Part shown: piece by piece, positions 23,699-31,698 of the stretch
How the letters are laid out: the number at the start of each line of letters is the position of its first letter
Numbering within the stretch: the stretch's first letter is position 1
From: Deltaproteobacteria bacterium
Lineage (GTDB): Bacteria; Desulfobacterota; Binatia; Binatales; Binataceae
Direction: 5' to 3'
Length of the DNA: 34,979 nt
Assembly (NCBI GenBank): GCA_003135855.1
Contig: PNBD01000021.1
Coordinates: 1,687 to 36,665 of the forward strand
Translations under genes and position numbers: made by a program
The notes under the pieces: generated by a model
Seen by the model: only the letters and a program-made list of their open reading frames with translations
Databases searched by the model: none
Told to the model about the DNA's origin: nothing

Positions 23699-26005
23699 TC
23701 AATCGTTGCCGTTTGGCCTGATCGCGCGCCGCGCGAAACCTTTGGAGCGGCGTTTCTTTACTTTGGTCTCCTCGATCTGCCGCGTCTCGGCGAATTCGAT
23801 CAGCGCCTGCTGACAGCCGGGCGCAGCGTCCGAGGCGGGCGTTTTTATGTACGTCCCATCCGGTTGCATTTCCCACTGGCATCGATTCGGCCGCAGTTGG
23901 ATGTCCATGATCGCCCGCAATTCCTTGCGCAGTTGCGGATCCTCGACTGGCGCAACGACCTCGACCCGGCTTTCGAGATTGCGCTTCATGCAATCGGCTG
24001 AGCCGATGAAATATTCCTCGTTGCCGCCGTTTCGGAAATAGTAGATTCGTCCGTGCTCTAGAAAGCGGCCGACGATACTGATGACGCGCGTGCTTTCCGA
24101 AAGTCCCGCAATCCCCGGACGGAGGCGGCAGGTGTCGCGAACGATCAGTTCGACTTTCACGCCCGCCTGCGAGGCGCGATAAAGCGCGCGCGTGACGTCC
24201 ACGTCTTCCAGCGCATTCATCTTGAACTGAATCACGCCGGGAGAGGCCGGCGAATGAAGCTTGATTTCGCGATCGATGCGCATCAGCAGCGCACGCTTCA
24301 GAAGCACCGGTGCGGGCAGGATCTTTCGATAAGGACGATCGGGCATATAGCCAGTCGTCAGGTAGTTGAATAACTCAGTGAGGTCCTCGCCAATGGTGTC
24401 GTCGCAGGTCAGCAATCCGTAGTCAGCGTAAAGCCGGGCCGTGCCGGGATGATAATTGCCGGTGCCGATATGCGCATAGCGGCGGAGCCCCGTGTAATCC
24501 TGGCGTATCACCAGGATCACCTTGGAATGGGTCTTCAGCCCCATCACGCCGTAGGTCACATGGATGCCGAAAGACTCAAGGCGCTCGGCGAAGTAGATGT
24601 TAGCCGCTTCGTCGAAGCGCGCCTTCAACTCGACGACCACCGCGACCTGCTTGCCGTTGCGCGCCGCATCGCACAAATAGCTGATAATTTTCGAGTCGCT
24701 CGAAGTCCGGTACAGCGTCATCTTGATCGCGCGTACCTTCGGATCTTCGGCGGCCTCGCGCAGGAAGCGCTCAACCGAGGTCGAGAAAAACTCGTACGGA
24801 TGCAACAGCAGAACGGATCCGATGTCGCGAATGACATGGAAGATGCTGCGGCCGGGCGTGAGCCGCGGATGGTCCACGGGATGATGCGGCGGATCATGCA
24901 GCGCGGGCGCGTCGATCGATGCCAGCTCCATCAGGTCACGCAGCGAGAGCATCCCCGCGACTTCGAACACGTCCGAGCGCTCGTCCAGTCCCAACTCGGC
25001 CGCCAGCATCCCGCGATGCGTGGCGTTCATGCCGGTCATCACTTCGAGCCGCACGATCGGCGCGAAACGGCGATCGCGAAGTTCTGATTCGATCAGCGCG
25101 AGCAGATCGTCCGCCTCGTCTTCGTCGCGTTCAGTATTGGCGTTGCGCGTGACGCGGAACAATTCGGACGAATCGATCAGCATCGAGGGAAACAGCAGAT
25201 CGAGATTGTTCGCGATCACGTCCTCGAGCTTGACGAAGTCGGCCTGATTGCCGATTCGGATGAAGCGTGGAATGCCAAAACCAAGCGGCACCTTGACCCG
25301 CGCCAGCAACGGATCCGAATCATTCTGATAACGCGCGGTGACCAGCAGGTTCAGCGACAGATTCGAAACGAACGGAAACGGATGCGCTGGATCCATCGCC
25401 TGCGGCGTCACCAGCGGGAAAATATTCTTGTAGTAGTACTCGCGGACAGTCTTGCGCTCCTCGGCGGAGAGACTGTCGTAGAGGCGCAGCCGGATCCCGT
25501 GACTCTCGAGCTGTCCGAGAATTTGCGGCGCCAGTTCACGCTGCCGCTGCTCCATCTCGCGCACCACCGCGTAGCACTCGACGATTTGCTGCTGCGGCGT
25601 GCGTCCATCGACGGTCAATTCCTGCATCCCGGCCACCACCTGCTGCTTCAGGCCGCCGATGCGTTTCATGAAAAACTCGTCGAGATTCGACGCCGTGATC
25701 GCGAGGAACTTGAGGCGTTCCAGGAGCGGGTTCCGCTCGTCTTCAGCTTCGTGCAAAACGCGGCGGTTGAAGGCAAGCCAAGTCAGTTCGCGATTCAGAA
25801 AAAGATCGGGCGAGGCGAGATCCTTGTCGATTCGCGGCGGCGCGGCTTTCTCGATCGCGAGCGCACCGTTGCCGGTTGGCGACTCTGGAGCAGTCGAGCC
25901 GGTCTGCTGATTAGCGCCAGAAGGTAGCGGCGCCTCGGTCGGCGCGGCGGCGATAGCAGCTACGGCAGTCTCAGTCTGATTACTCATATTGCTAGTCTGA
26001 TCCAC
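23699..26005 (-). CDS. ppk1: Polyphosphate kinase 1
   Basis: A 768-residue polyphosphate kinase, which reversibly transfers the gamma-phosphate of ATP to polyphosphate. After a low-complexity Ala/Pro/Thr/Ser extension of about 60 residues, the family N-domain starts at DLFLNRELTWLAFNRRVL. The catalytic phospho-acceptor region is LKTHSKVILVIRQ with H493, the second conserved His is H651 (FLEHGRIYYFRNG), and MTLYR and AHIGTGNYHPG are also present. The protein is slightly longer than the usual 690-720 because of the N-terminal extension. The start may be a GTG at 26005 or the ATG at 25987; neither has a strong ribosome site. It is transcribed alone, divergent from a TetR gene, with a terminator at 23636-23679. 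Regulation by phosphate is possible but no Pho box was identified. Confidence 0.96.
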   Translation of the reverse strand: MDQTSNMSNQTETAVAAIAAAPTEAPLPSGANQQTGSTAPESPTGNGALAIEKAAPPRIDKDLASPDLFLNRELTWLAFNRRVLHEAEDERNPLLERLKFLAITASNLDEFFMKRIGGLKQQVVAGMQELTVDGRTPQQQIVECYAVVREMEQRQRELAPQILGQLESHGIRLRLYDSLSAEERKTVREYYYKNIFPLVTPQAMDPAHPFPFVSNLSLNLLVTARYQNDSDPLLARVKVPLGFGIPRFIRIGNQADFVKLEDVIANNLDLLFPSMLIDSSELFRVTRNANTERDEDEADDLLALIESELRDRRFAPIVRLEVMTGMNATHRGMLAAELGLDERSDVFEVAGMLSLRDLMELASIDAPALHDPPHHPVDHPRLTPGRSIFHVIRDIGSVLLLHPYEFFSTSVERFLREAAEDPKVRAIKMTLYRTSSDSKIISYLCDAARNGKQVAVVVELKARFDEAANIYFAERLESFGIHVTYGVMGLKTHSKVILVIRQDYTGLRRYAHIGTGNYHPGTARLYADYGLLTCDDTIGEDLTELFNYLTTGYMPDRPYRKILPAPVLLKRALLMRIDREIKLHSPASPGVIQFKMNALEDVDVTRALYRASQAGVKVELIVRDTCRLRPGIAGLSESTRVISIVGRFLEHGRIYYFRNGGNEEYFIGSADCMKRNLESRVEVVAPVEDPQLRKELRAIMDIQLRPNRCQWEMQPDGTYIKTPASDAAPGCQQALIEFAETRQIEETKVKKRRSKGFARRAIRPNGND

Positions 26006-26215
26006 ACCGCCCCCGCCGCATCATTCTAACTGCTGTAACAGGCGATTGCCTATACTGGATGCGCGTTCATTACACGAATTAACATCTTTTAGCGCCTGAA
26101 AGTGGTTCCTAAAGCTGTTTGTTAAAGTAACCTTGATTGTGTAAAGAAAAGGCAGGTTTTACGTGAATCGCACCGCTAGGGCGCGATTCGGTCAGCCAGT
26201 TTCCGGCTTTTAGCT
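26006..26215. promoter_or_regulatory. AT-rich divergent region between ppk and tetR
   Basis: About 210 bp, clearly AT-richer than its surroundings (TTAACATCTTTTAG, GTTTGTTAAAGTAACC). It must hold the promoters of both genes. I could not assign hexamers or a paired CTGTNAT Pho box with confidence. Confidence 0.4.
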
Positions 26216-26896
26216 ATGACGCCAGCGATTAGATCGCGAAATGTTCAGCGGCTCGCGCGCAAGCCGAGAGCCCTTCACGCAATCGAGAGTGGCAGCCGCC
26301 GCCGGCGACGACGCCGCCGTCCCGAGGATGCACTGTCCGAGATCCTCGAGGCGGCCGAGGCTTTTCTGCGCGAGCATCCATTCCACGCCATGACCGTTGA
26401 CGATTTGATGACGCGGACCGGACTCTCGCGGCCGTCGTTCTACGAATATTTTCACGACCGGCACGATCTCGTTATCAAGCTAGTCGAAAAGCTTCGGAAT
26501 CGGATTTTTCCGGTCACCGAAGAATGGCTGAACGGTCAAGGCGATCCTCGCGCCGAACTCAGAAGCGGACTCGCGGGCTTCATCAGCATCTACCAGGAGC
26601 ATGGACATCTGATGCGCGCACTTTCGTCCGCAGCCACGCAAGACCGGCAAGTCGCGGAGGTGTACGGCGGGTTGCGGGACGGCCTAGTCGAGGCGTCGGC
26701 CGAGCGTATCCGAGGCGAGATCCGCCAGGGCCGCACCCGGCCACTCGATCCTGACGAAACTGCGCGAGCGCTGGTAATTATGGGCGATCGCTATCTCGCC
26801 GAGAAATTCGAGCAATCGGACGAACCCGACGTTCACGCCGCGATCGAGGCGCTGACGACGATCTGGATGCGCGTGTTGTACGACGGCAGCGACTGA
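26216..26896 (+). CDS. TetR-family regulator, EthR-like
   Basis: A 226-residue TetR-type regulator. The HTH reads ILEAAEAFLREHPFHAMTVDDLMTRTGLSRPSFYEYFHDR (residues ~43-82), the pattern of the EthR branch. An octa-arginine run (R28-R35) directly precedes the HTH, an extreme form of the basic N-terminal arm that in some TetR proteins contacts the DNA minor groove. The C-terminal ligand domain is full length. No ribosome site is visible before the ATG at 26216, so the start is tentative. It diverges from ppk and is 47 bp upstream of an M20 peptidase, either of which could be its target. Confidence 0.88.
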   Translation: MTPAIRSRNVQRLARKPRALHAIESGSRRRRRRRRPEDALSEILEAAEAFLREHPFHAMTVDDLMTRTGLSRPSFYEYFHDRHDLVIKLVEKLRNRIFPVTEEWLNGQGDPRAELRSGLAGFISIYQEHGHLMRALSSAATQDRQVAEVYGGLRDGLVEASAERIRGEIRQGRTRPLDPDETARALVIMGDRYLAEKFEQSDEPDVHAAIEALTTIWMRVLYDGSD

Positions 26897-26943
26897 AATC
26901 GCGGTCCGCCAGCGCTCCGCCATTACTCAGTTAGTATGCACTT

Positions 26944-28131
26944 ATGAATGACTATTTGTACGAAGTCGCTCGCCGACTGATCGAGTTCGATACGGTCAGC
27001 GCGAACAGCGTTGTTCCGGCGATGGACTACCTAGCGAAGGAATTCGCGTCGCGCGGGTTCAAGACCGCACTGCAGCCGATGGAACTGCTCGGCGTGTCGC
27101 AAGCGAACCTGGTCGCATGGGCGGGACCTCCTCGCAGCGACGGACTGATCATCTCCGCTCACGTCGATACGGTTCCTTACGCGGGGCAGCCCGGATGGGA
27201 GCGCGAACCACTGAAATTCGAGGCCGCGGGCGATCGAATTTACGGCCGCGGCACCAGCGACATGAAAGGCTTCATCGCGCAATGCCTCGACGCGATGCGT
27301 ACGCAAGACCTCTCCAAGCTCAAGCGGCCGCTGGTGTTCGTCTTAACTGCGAGCGAAGAAGTTGGATGCCTGGGCGCGCATGAAGTCGCGCCCGCGCTCA
27401 AGCAGATTCTCGGCGAGTGCCCGGTTCCCAAGCTAGCGTGGATTGGCGAGCCGTCCACCTACGAGGTCTATCACGCGCACAAAAGCATCGTGTCGTTCGG
27501 TGTGACGGTTCGCGGCATTGGCGGTCACAGTGGCGCACCGGCCAAGGGCGTCAATGCGATTGCAGTGATGGGCCGCGTGATCGAGGCAATTGGACGGTTG
27601 CAGGAAGAGCGCCGGATGTCGCCGGATGCGGATTTCCAGACGATCTTTGCCGACGCGCCGACCGACGTGATCAATTTCGGAACAGTGCGTGGCGGACTGG
27701 CGCTCAACATGATCGCCGAGGAATGCGTATTGCGCATCAGCTACCGCACACTGCCCAATGCCGACCCGCTGCAGTTGTATCGCGAAGTAGAGCAGCGCGT
27801 CGCAGCGATCGATACGCATGACTACGCATCGCGGGAGCATCGCGCAACGATCGAAATCGGACTTCCGATGGTGGTGCCGCCGCTCAATTCCCCACGTGGC
27901 ACGGCGCTCGAGCGGGCGCTGTTCGACGTAACCGGCGCGAAGACCTCGGGCGGCGCTCTGTACGGCACCGACGGCGGATGGTTCACCAGCTCGGGTATCG
28001 TGTCGCTGATCTGCGGGCCGGGCGATCTCGATCAAGCGCATCAGCCGAATGAGTATATTCGCCGCGAGCCGTTCGAACGCGGCACGGCTATTGTGCACAA
28101 AGTGATCGAGCGCCTCTGCAATAGCGACTAG
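26944..28131 (+). CDS. M20-family metallopeptidase (ArgE/DapE/CPG2 group)
   Basis: A 395-residue zinc hydrolase of the M20 family, which removes an acyl or amino-acid group from an amide. The two-metal site is visible: H73 and D75 in SAHVDTVP, D106 in GRGTSDMKG, SEEVG with E138-E139, E169 in WIGEPS and the late His in HQPNEY. The dimerisation domain starts near IVSFGVTVRGIGGHSG. Acetylornithine deacetylase or succinyl-diaminopimelate desuccinylase activity is possible, but no arginine or lysine genes are nearby, so an amidase or N-deacylase role is just as likely. Its TAG stop lies inside the first of two hairpin repeats (28120-28181). Confidence 0.9.
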   Translation: MNDYLYEVARRLIEFDTVSANSVVPAMDYLAKEFASRGFKTALQPMELLGVSQANLVAWAGPPRSDGLIISAHVDTVPYAGQPGWEREPLKFEAAGDRIYGRGTSDMKGFIAQCLDAMRTQDLSKLKRPLVFVLTASEEVGCLGAHEVAPALKQILGECPVPKLAWIGEPSTYEVYHAHKSIVSFGVTVRGIGGHSGAPAKGVNAIAVMGRVIEAIGRLQEERRMSPDADFQTIFADAPTDVINFGTVRGGLALNMIAEECVLRISYRTLPNADPLQLYREVEQRVAAIDTHDYASREHRATIEIGLPMVVPPLNSPRGTALERALFDVTGAKTSGGALYGTDGGWFTSSGIVSLICGPGDLDQAHQPNEYIRREPFERGTAIVHKVIERLCNSD

Positions 28132-28181
28132 CTATTGGACTGAGATTTAAGCTAATAGCGATTAGCTATTGAACTGAGATT
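28120..28181. repeat. Two near-identical 28-bp direct repeats, each with a short hairpin
   Basis: Copies at 28120-28147 and 28154-28181 differ at two positions. Each contains AATAGC and GCTATT as a perfect 6-bp stem around a 5-nt loop. The first hairpin contains the stop codon of the M20 peptidase. AT-rich and unlike the surrounding sequence. There is no U-tract, so simple termination is doubtful; a repetitive extragenic element or protein-binding site is possible. Confidence 0.8.
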
Positions 28182-28221
28182 ATCGACCTGCTAATCGCCG
28201 CCAGCAAACACCCGCCATCGA

Positions 28222-29235
28222 TCAACTGAAGTGCGGCATCAGATGCGTGCAGGCGTCGTCGAATGTCTTCTGTGGCGGCACCCCAGGCACCTCGAAGAAT
28301 ACCGGCGCGTTCATTCCCGCTTCGATCAGGCGCGCCAGGTTCTCGCGGCATCGCGCCGGACTGCCGGCGATGGTGAACGTATCGATCATCGAATCGGTCA
28401 CCATGTCTTTGGGGACGACGCCGCGCGCGAAGCTCTCGCCGAAGGCCTTGATCGTTTCGGGCGCGAGCCCCGCGGTCGCGAAGATCGGAGTGGTGGGCTG
28501 CGGCGCCATCACCGAAATCAGGATCGCGACGAAAGGCCGGAGCGCATCGCGAGCCGCGCGTTCGTTCTCCGAGATCGACGACAGAATGTACGCGCTCACC
28601 GGAAAATCGGATTTGTCGCGCTGCGATTTTTCGAGCCCGATGCGCAGATGCTCGGTGGCGAACTTGACGTAAGCCGGCGACGACATCACGCTGAGCAATA
28701 GTCCGTCGGCGATCTCGCCGGTCATTGCCAGGTTCTTCGGACCCAGCACGCCCAGGTGAATCGGAATCTCGGCGCGAGCCGGCTTGAAACTCAACTTGAT
28801 TCGATCAGTCTGAAACACCCGTCCCGCGTATGAGACCTCTTCGCCGCGAAACAACGCACGCGTGATATCGATCATCTCGCGCATCGCAGCCGCCGGCCGC
28901 GTGTACGGAATCTTCAGCCGCCCGCCAATCCAATCTTTCAATCCCGTGCCGATTCCCATGATCGCGCGCCCGCCCGACAGTTCATCGAGCGCCGCGAACT
29001 CCATCGCCGTGAGCGAGGGATGGCGCGTGTAGGGATTAATGATGCCGAGCCCGACTTTTATCTTGTTGGTCGAGCACGCCACCGCTGCCGCGAGCGTGAA
29101 TGCGCCGCGGTAGAAAGGATCCTCCGGGACCCAGAAAGTGCCGAAGCCCAGTTCCTCCGCGCGCTTCGCGTGCGACACGAACTCGCGAGCACTGAGGCTT
29201 TCGAAACCGACGCCGAATTCGCGAACTTTGGGCAT
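28222..29235 (-). CDS. LLM class oxidoreductase (Mer/F420-dependent type)
   Basis: A 337-residue luciferase-like oxidoreductase. The start PKVREFGVGFESLSAREFVSHAKRAEELGFGTFWVPED, then IKVGLGIINPYTRHPSLTAMEFAALDELSGGRAIMGIGTG and IHLGVLGPKNLAMTGEIADG, matches the methylenetetrahydromethanopterin-reductase-like branch that usually uses F420. Cofactor preference cannot be proved from sequence. GGAGA lies about 9 nt before the ATG at 29235. It follows the SnoaL-like gene by 15 bp and is probably co-transcribed with it. Confidence 0.9.
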   Translation of the reverse strand: MPKVREFGVGFESLSAREFVSHAKRAEELGFGTFWVPEDPFYRGAFTLAAAVACSTNKIKVGLGIINPYTRHPSLTAMEFAALDELSGGRAIMGIGTGLKDWIGGRLKIPYTRPAAAMREMIDITRALFRGEEVSYAGRVFQTDRIKLSFKPARAEIPIHLGVLGPKNLAMTGEIADGLLLSVMSSPAYVKFATEHLRIGLEKSQRDKSDFPVSAYILSSISENERAARDALRPFVAILISVMAPQPTTPIFATAGLAPETIKAFGESFARGVVPKDMVTDSMIDTFTIAGSPARCRENLARLIEAGMNAPVFFEVPGVPPQKTFDDACTHLMPHFS

Positions 29236-29250
29236 CTCGATTGTCTCCGC

Positions 29251-29706
29251 TCAGCGGTCGAAGCCCATTCGCGGCTGGTCCTGCGGCGCGCACCACGAAA
29301 AATGGCAGTGCCACATCTTCCACGCCGAGTTGCCGTTTTCGTCTTCGCGCAGGTAGATCTCGGTACTGCGGAACTTGCCGCTGCCGGGAATCGCCGTTCC
29401 ATCTTCCATCGTGATTGCGAAATCTGCGGTGCAGGTGAGCCACCCAGTGTCGCCGCGAATCTGGATGCTCAAGTTTTCGTCCTGGCCGAGTTTAGCGCGC
29501 GCCTTTGAGCCGATCAGAAATTTCCAGAGCGTCGCCCACTCCTCGATTCCGCTGTAGGTCCAGCCGTTCAGGTTGTAGCCGAAGAATTTGTCGCCACCGA
29601 CGAACGCCTCCCGCATCATCGGGATGCTGCCCTTGCGATTCGCCTCGGTCCACACGTTGTGTAGCCGCGTGATTTCGCGAACATCCTGCTCGTGGCTGTT
29701 GCCCAT
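29251..29706 (-). CDS. SnoaL-like/NTF2-fold protein
   Basis: A 151-residue cone-shaped NTF2-fold protein, seen from the N-terminal helix DVREITRLHNVWTEANRKGSI, the SGIEEWATLWKFLIG helix and the strand pair WLTCTADFAITMEDG...KFRSTEIYLRE, with a final WKMWHCHFSW strand. Such proteins act as polyketide-cyclase-like enzymes, isomerases or hydratases, or as small binding proteins. The pocket residues are not diagnostic. It has GGAGG at good spacing before the ATG at 29706. It is the leading gene of a pair with the F420-type LLM, so it may act on the same substrate. Confidence 0.8.
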   Translation of the reverse strand: MGNSHEQDVREITRLHNVWTEANRKGSIPMMREAFVGGDKFFGYNLNGWTYSGIEEWATLWKFLIGSKARAKLGQDENLSIQIRGDTGWLTCTADFAITMEDGTAIPGSGKFRSTEIYLREDENGNSAWKMWHCHFSWCAPQDQPRMGFDR

Positions 29707-29836
29707 GGCCGAATCCTCCGCGTGGTCTTCGCGTACATATAGCTGACTTGTATCTGATTTGCGCGAAATTGCATCTCCATCGATGCGGTCGGAGGGTTTG
29801 TCGCGCGCGCATCGATTCCGCTAAGTTTGCCGCGAC

Positions 29837-29842
29837 AGGAGG
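29837..29842 (+). promoter_or_regulatory. Strong Shine-Dalgarno pointing at an interrupted start codon
   Basis: AGGAGG lies 5 nt before the ATG at 29848. That ATG opens the frame of the MBL-fold gene, but the third codon is TAG. The site therefore marks the natural start of the gene, not the GTG at 29872, which has no ribosome site of its own. Confidence 0.75.
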
Positions 29843-29871
29843 ATCGCATGAATTAGTTCAAAATCGGCGAC

Positions 29872-30699
29872 GTGAAAATTACCCGTATCATAGAAAGCGA
29901 GGCGCCGTGGCCGGGTACATGGCTGCTCCCCAACGCGACGTACGAAAACGTGAAGAAGGAGGCGGACTGGCTCTATCCAACTTTCTCGGACGAGAAGGGC
30001 AAGCTGCGGATGAGCATCCATGCGCTGGTGCTGGAATCGCAGGGCAAACGCATCATTGTCGACACCTGCATTGGCAATGAAAAGGTGCGCAGCAATGCCG
30101 CCTGGAACAATCTGCAGACGCCCTTTCTGAGCGACCTCGAGAAGGCCGGTTTCGCGCGCGACAAGATCGATCACGTGGTCTGTACGCATCTGCACGTCGA
30201 TCACGTTGGCTGGAACACGATGCGCAAGAACGGGAAATGGGTGCCGACTTTTACCAACGCGCAGTACCTGATCGGCGGCACCGAGTGGGATTTCTGGTCG
30301 AAGTCGGACGTCAAGGACATGCGCGATCCGGTCGAGGATTCAGTGCGGCCGGTGATCGAAGATGGGATGGCGAAGCTGGTCGATTCCAATTATCGCGTCA
30401 CCGACGAAGTGTGGCTCGAGCCGAGTCCGGGCCACACCCCGGGGCATCACAGCGTGCGCATTTCATCGAAGGGCGTCGAAGCGGTGATCACCGGCGACCT
30501 GATGCATCATCCGATTCAATGCCGCTATCCGGAATGGGACGACACGTTTGATTCAGACGGCGCACTCGCGAAAAAGACGCGGCGCGCGTTTTGTGAGAAG
30601 TACGCAGACAACGGGGTGCTCGTATTCGGCACGCATTTCGCGACGCCGTCCGCGGGCAAGATCGTTAAGAAGGACGACTCGTTCCGCTTCGTTGCATAG
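29872..30699 (+). CDS. Metallo-beta-lactamase-fold hydrolase, natural start interrupted by TAG
   Basis: A 275-residue MBL-fold hydrolase counted from the GTG at 29872. The metal motif is THLHVDH (H106, H108, D110, H111), followed by GHTPGHHS, GDLMHHP and the C-terminal GTHFATP. The fold matches lactonase and organophosphate-hydrolase-like members. The real start appears to be the ATG at 29848, preceded by AGGAGG, but its third codon is TAG; a CAG codon there would read MNQFKIGDVKITRI, the expected N-terminus. Translation may begin weakly at the GTG, may re-initiate, or the gene may be silent. A terminator follows at 30715-30763. It diverges from the SnoaL-like gene. Substrate is unknown. Confidence 0.85.
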   Translation: MKITRIIESEAPWPGTWLLPNATYENVKKEADWLYPTFSDEKGKLRMSIHALVLESQGKRIIVDTCIGNEKVRSNAAWNNLQTPFLSDLEKAGFARDKIDHVVCTHLHVDHVGWNTMRKNGKWVPTFTNAQYLIGGTEWDFWSKSDVKDMRDPVEDSVRPVIEDGMAKLVDSNYRVTDEVWLEPSPGHTPGHHSVRISSKGVEAVITGDLMHHPIQCRYPEWDDTFDSDGALAKKTRRAFCEKYADNGVLVFGTHFATPSAGKIVKKDDSFRFVA

Positions 30700-30714
30700 C
30701 GATTCAGTTTGCGG

Positions 30715-30763
30715 GCGGCGCCAATCGTGCTCGACACGGCTGGCGCCGCTTTTCTTCTTCTTT
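30715..30763 (+). terminator. Intrinsic terminator after the MBL-fold hydrolase
   Basis: A perfect 9-bp stem (GCGGCGCCA with TGGCGCCGC) around a 17-nt loop is followed by TTTTCTTCTTCTTT. It terminates the plus-strand MBL gene and its T-rich end overlaps the last codons of the convergent GST gene. Confidence 0.8.
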
Positions 30764-31541
30764 ACGACACTTCGCTCGAAAATCGGATGGTCTTTTTCTT
30801 CAGTCCTGCGAGAACCACCTCGACGCCGCCGCTACGCATCATCCATTCGAGGCGATGATCGCGATACTGGCGCGCGAACGCGCCTGACTCGAGCATCTGC
30901 GGCAGCACATCGAGCGAGCCGGCAAACTGCTGGGTCGCTTCGATCGTCTTGCGCACGCTCGACCGCTCTTCCACCCGGCTGACCCACGTCGCCAGCGGCG
31001 TGTTTGCTTTGGGACCGACACCCCAGACCACCGAGCCATGCACGTGCGGATAGACGCTCAAATCTCCATAGCCGAACGAGGCGCCGTTGAAATACTGCGA
31101 CGAACCAAGCTCTCGCTCGAGCCACTTGAACACGCCGGCAGTCTGTTCCGTGGCGCGCGATTCGAGCTGCATCGCCGCGTCGCCGGTGACCCGTTTCCAC
31201 GCGCGAACTTCCATCAGTCCCCAATTGATCGCTTCGTAATAGGTGTCGCACACGTCCTCGATCATGCGGACTCGCGCGCGCTCGCGCGGCGTCGGCGGCA
31301 GCATCGGCGGGGTCGGCCACTTCTCCTCGAGGTAATCGAGAATGATCGTCGAATCGAAAATCGCGAAGCCATCGTCAACCAACGCCGGCACTTCGAGCCG
31401 CGGATTCATTTTGCCGAACTCGGTCGGACCGCCGCTGAACGCGTCCGGCACTTCGACCTCGAACGCCACGTTCTTTTCGTAGAGTGAGATCTTGACCTTC
31501 TGCACGTAGGGCGAAAACGGATGCTCGTATAGTTTCAACAT
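30762..31541 (-). CDS. Glutathione S-transferase family protein
   Basis: A 259-residue glutathione transferase. The thioredoxin-like N-terminal domain reads LKLYEHPFSPYVQKVKISLYEKNVAFEVEV, then MNPRLEVPALVDDG and FDSTIILDYLEEKWP, the glutathione-binding region. The remainder is the all-helical C-terminal domain with SFGYGDLSVYPHV at the expected place. The S-P-Y near the N-terminus suggests a Ser- rather than Cys-type active site. I start at 31541 because the conserved strand begins there, with AAGGA about 8 nt upstream. It converges on the MBL-fold gene and diverges from an LLM gene. Conjugation or isomerisation of a xenobiotic is a reasonable guess. Confidence 0.9.
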   Translation of the reverse strand: MLKLYEHPFSPYVQKVKISLYEKNVAFEVEVPDAFSGGPTEFGKMNPRLEVPALVDDGFAIFDSTIILDYLEEKWPTPPMLPPTPRERARVRMIEDVCDTYYEAINWGLMEVRAWKRVTGDAAMQLESRATEQTAGVFKWLERELGSSQYFNGASFGYGDLSVYPHVHGSVVWGVGPKANTPLATWVSRVEERSSVRKTIEATQQFAGSLDVLPQMLESGAFARQYRDHRLEWMMRSGGVEVVLAGLKKKTIRFSSEVS

Positions 31542-31685
31542 GATGGGTCCTTTTCGATTTCGTGGTTGCGGCTTCAAACCATACGCGGATTTTCGTCGCG
31601 CGAAAATGGTGCTAGTTGAGTGGCGATGCTACTGGAGTGAGTCAGGCAAGTTGGCCGACGCGCGCACGTCGCGAGTCGCACCGCA

Positions 31686-31691
31686 AAGGAG
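31686..31691 (+). promoter_or_regulatory. Ribosome-binding site deciding the LLM start
   Basis: AAGGAG lies 7 nt before the ATG at 31699 but only 1 nt before the ATG at 31693, so the former is favoured. Confidence 0.6.
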
Positions 31692-31698
31692 CATGGCG

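Noticed and set aside
26006-26215. Pho box upstream of ppk
   Set aside because: Single CTGTTTGT-like matches exist, but no properly spaced pair of CTGTNAT half-sites was found.
29854-29856. Amber codon recoding (pyrrolysine or reassigned TAG)
   Set aside because: TAG is the ordinary stop of several genes in the window (NIPSNAP, aldo/keto reductase, small secreted protein, M20 peptidase), and no recoding signal or pyl gene is seen.
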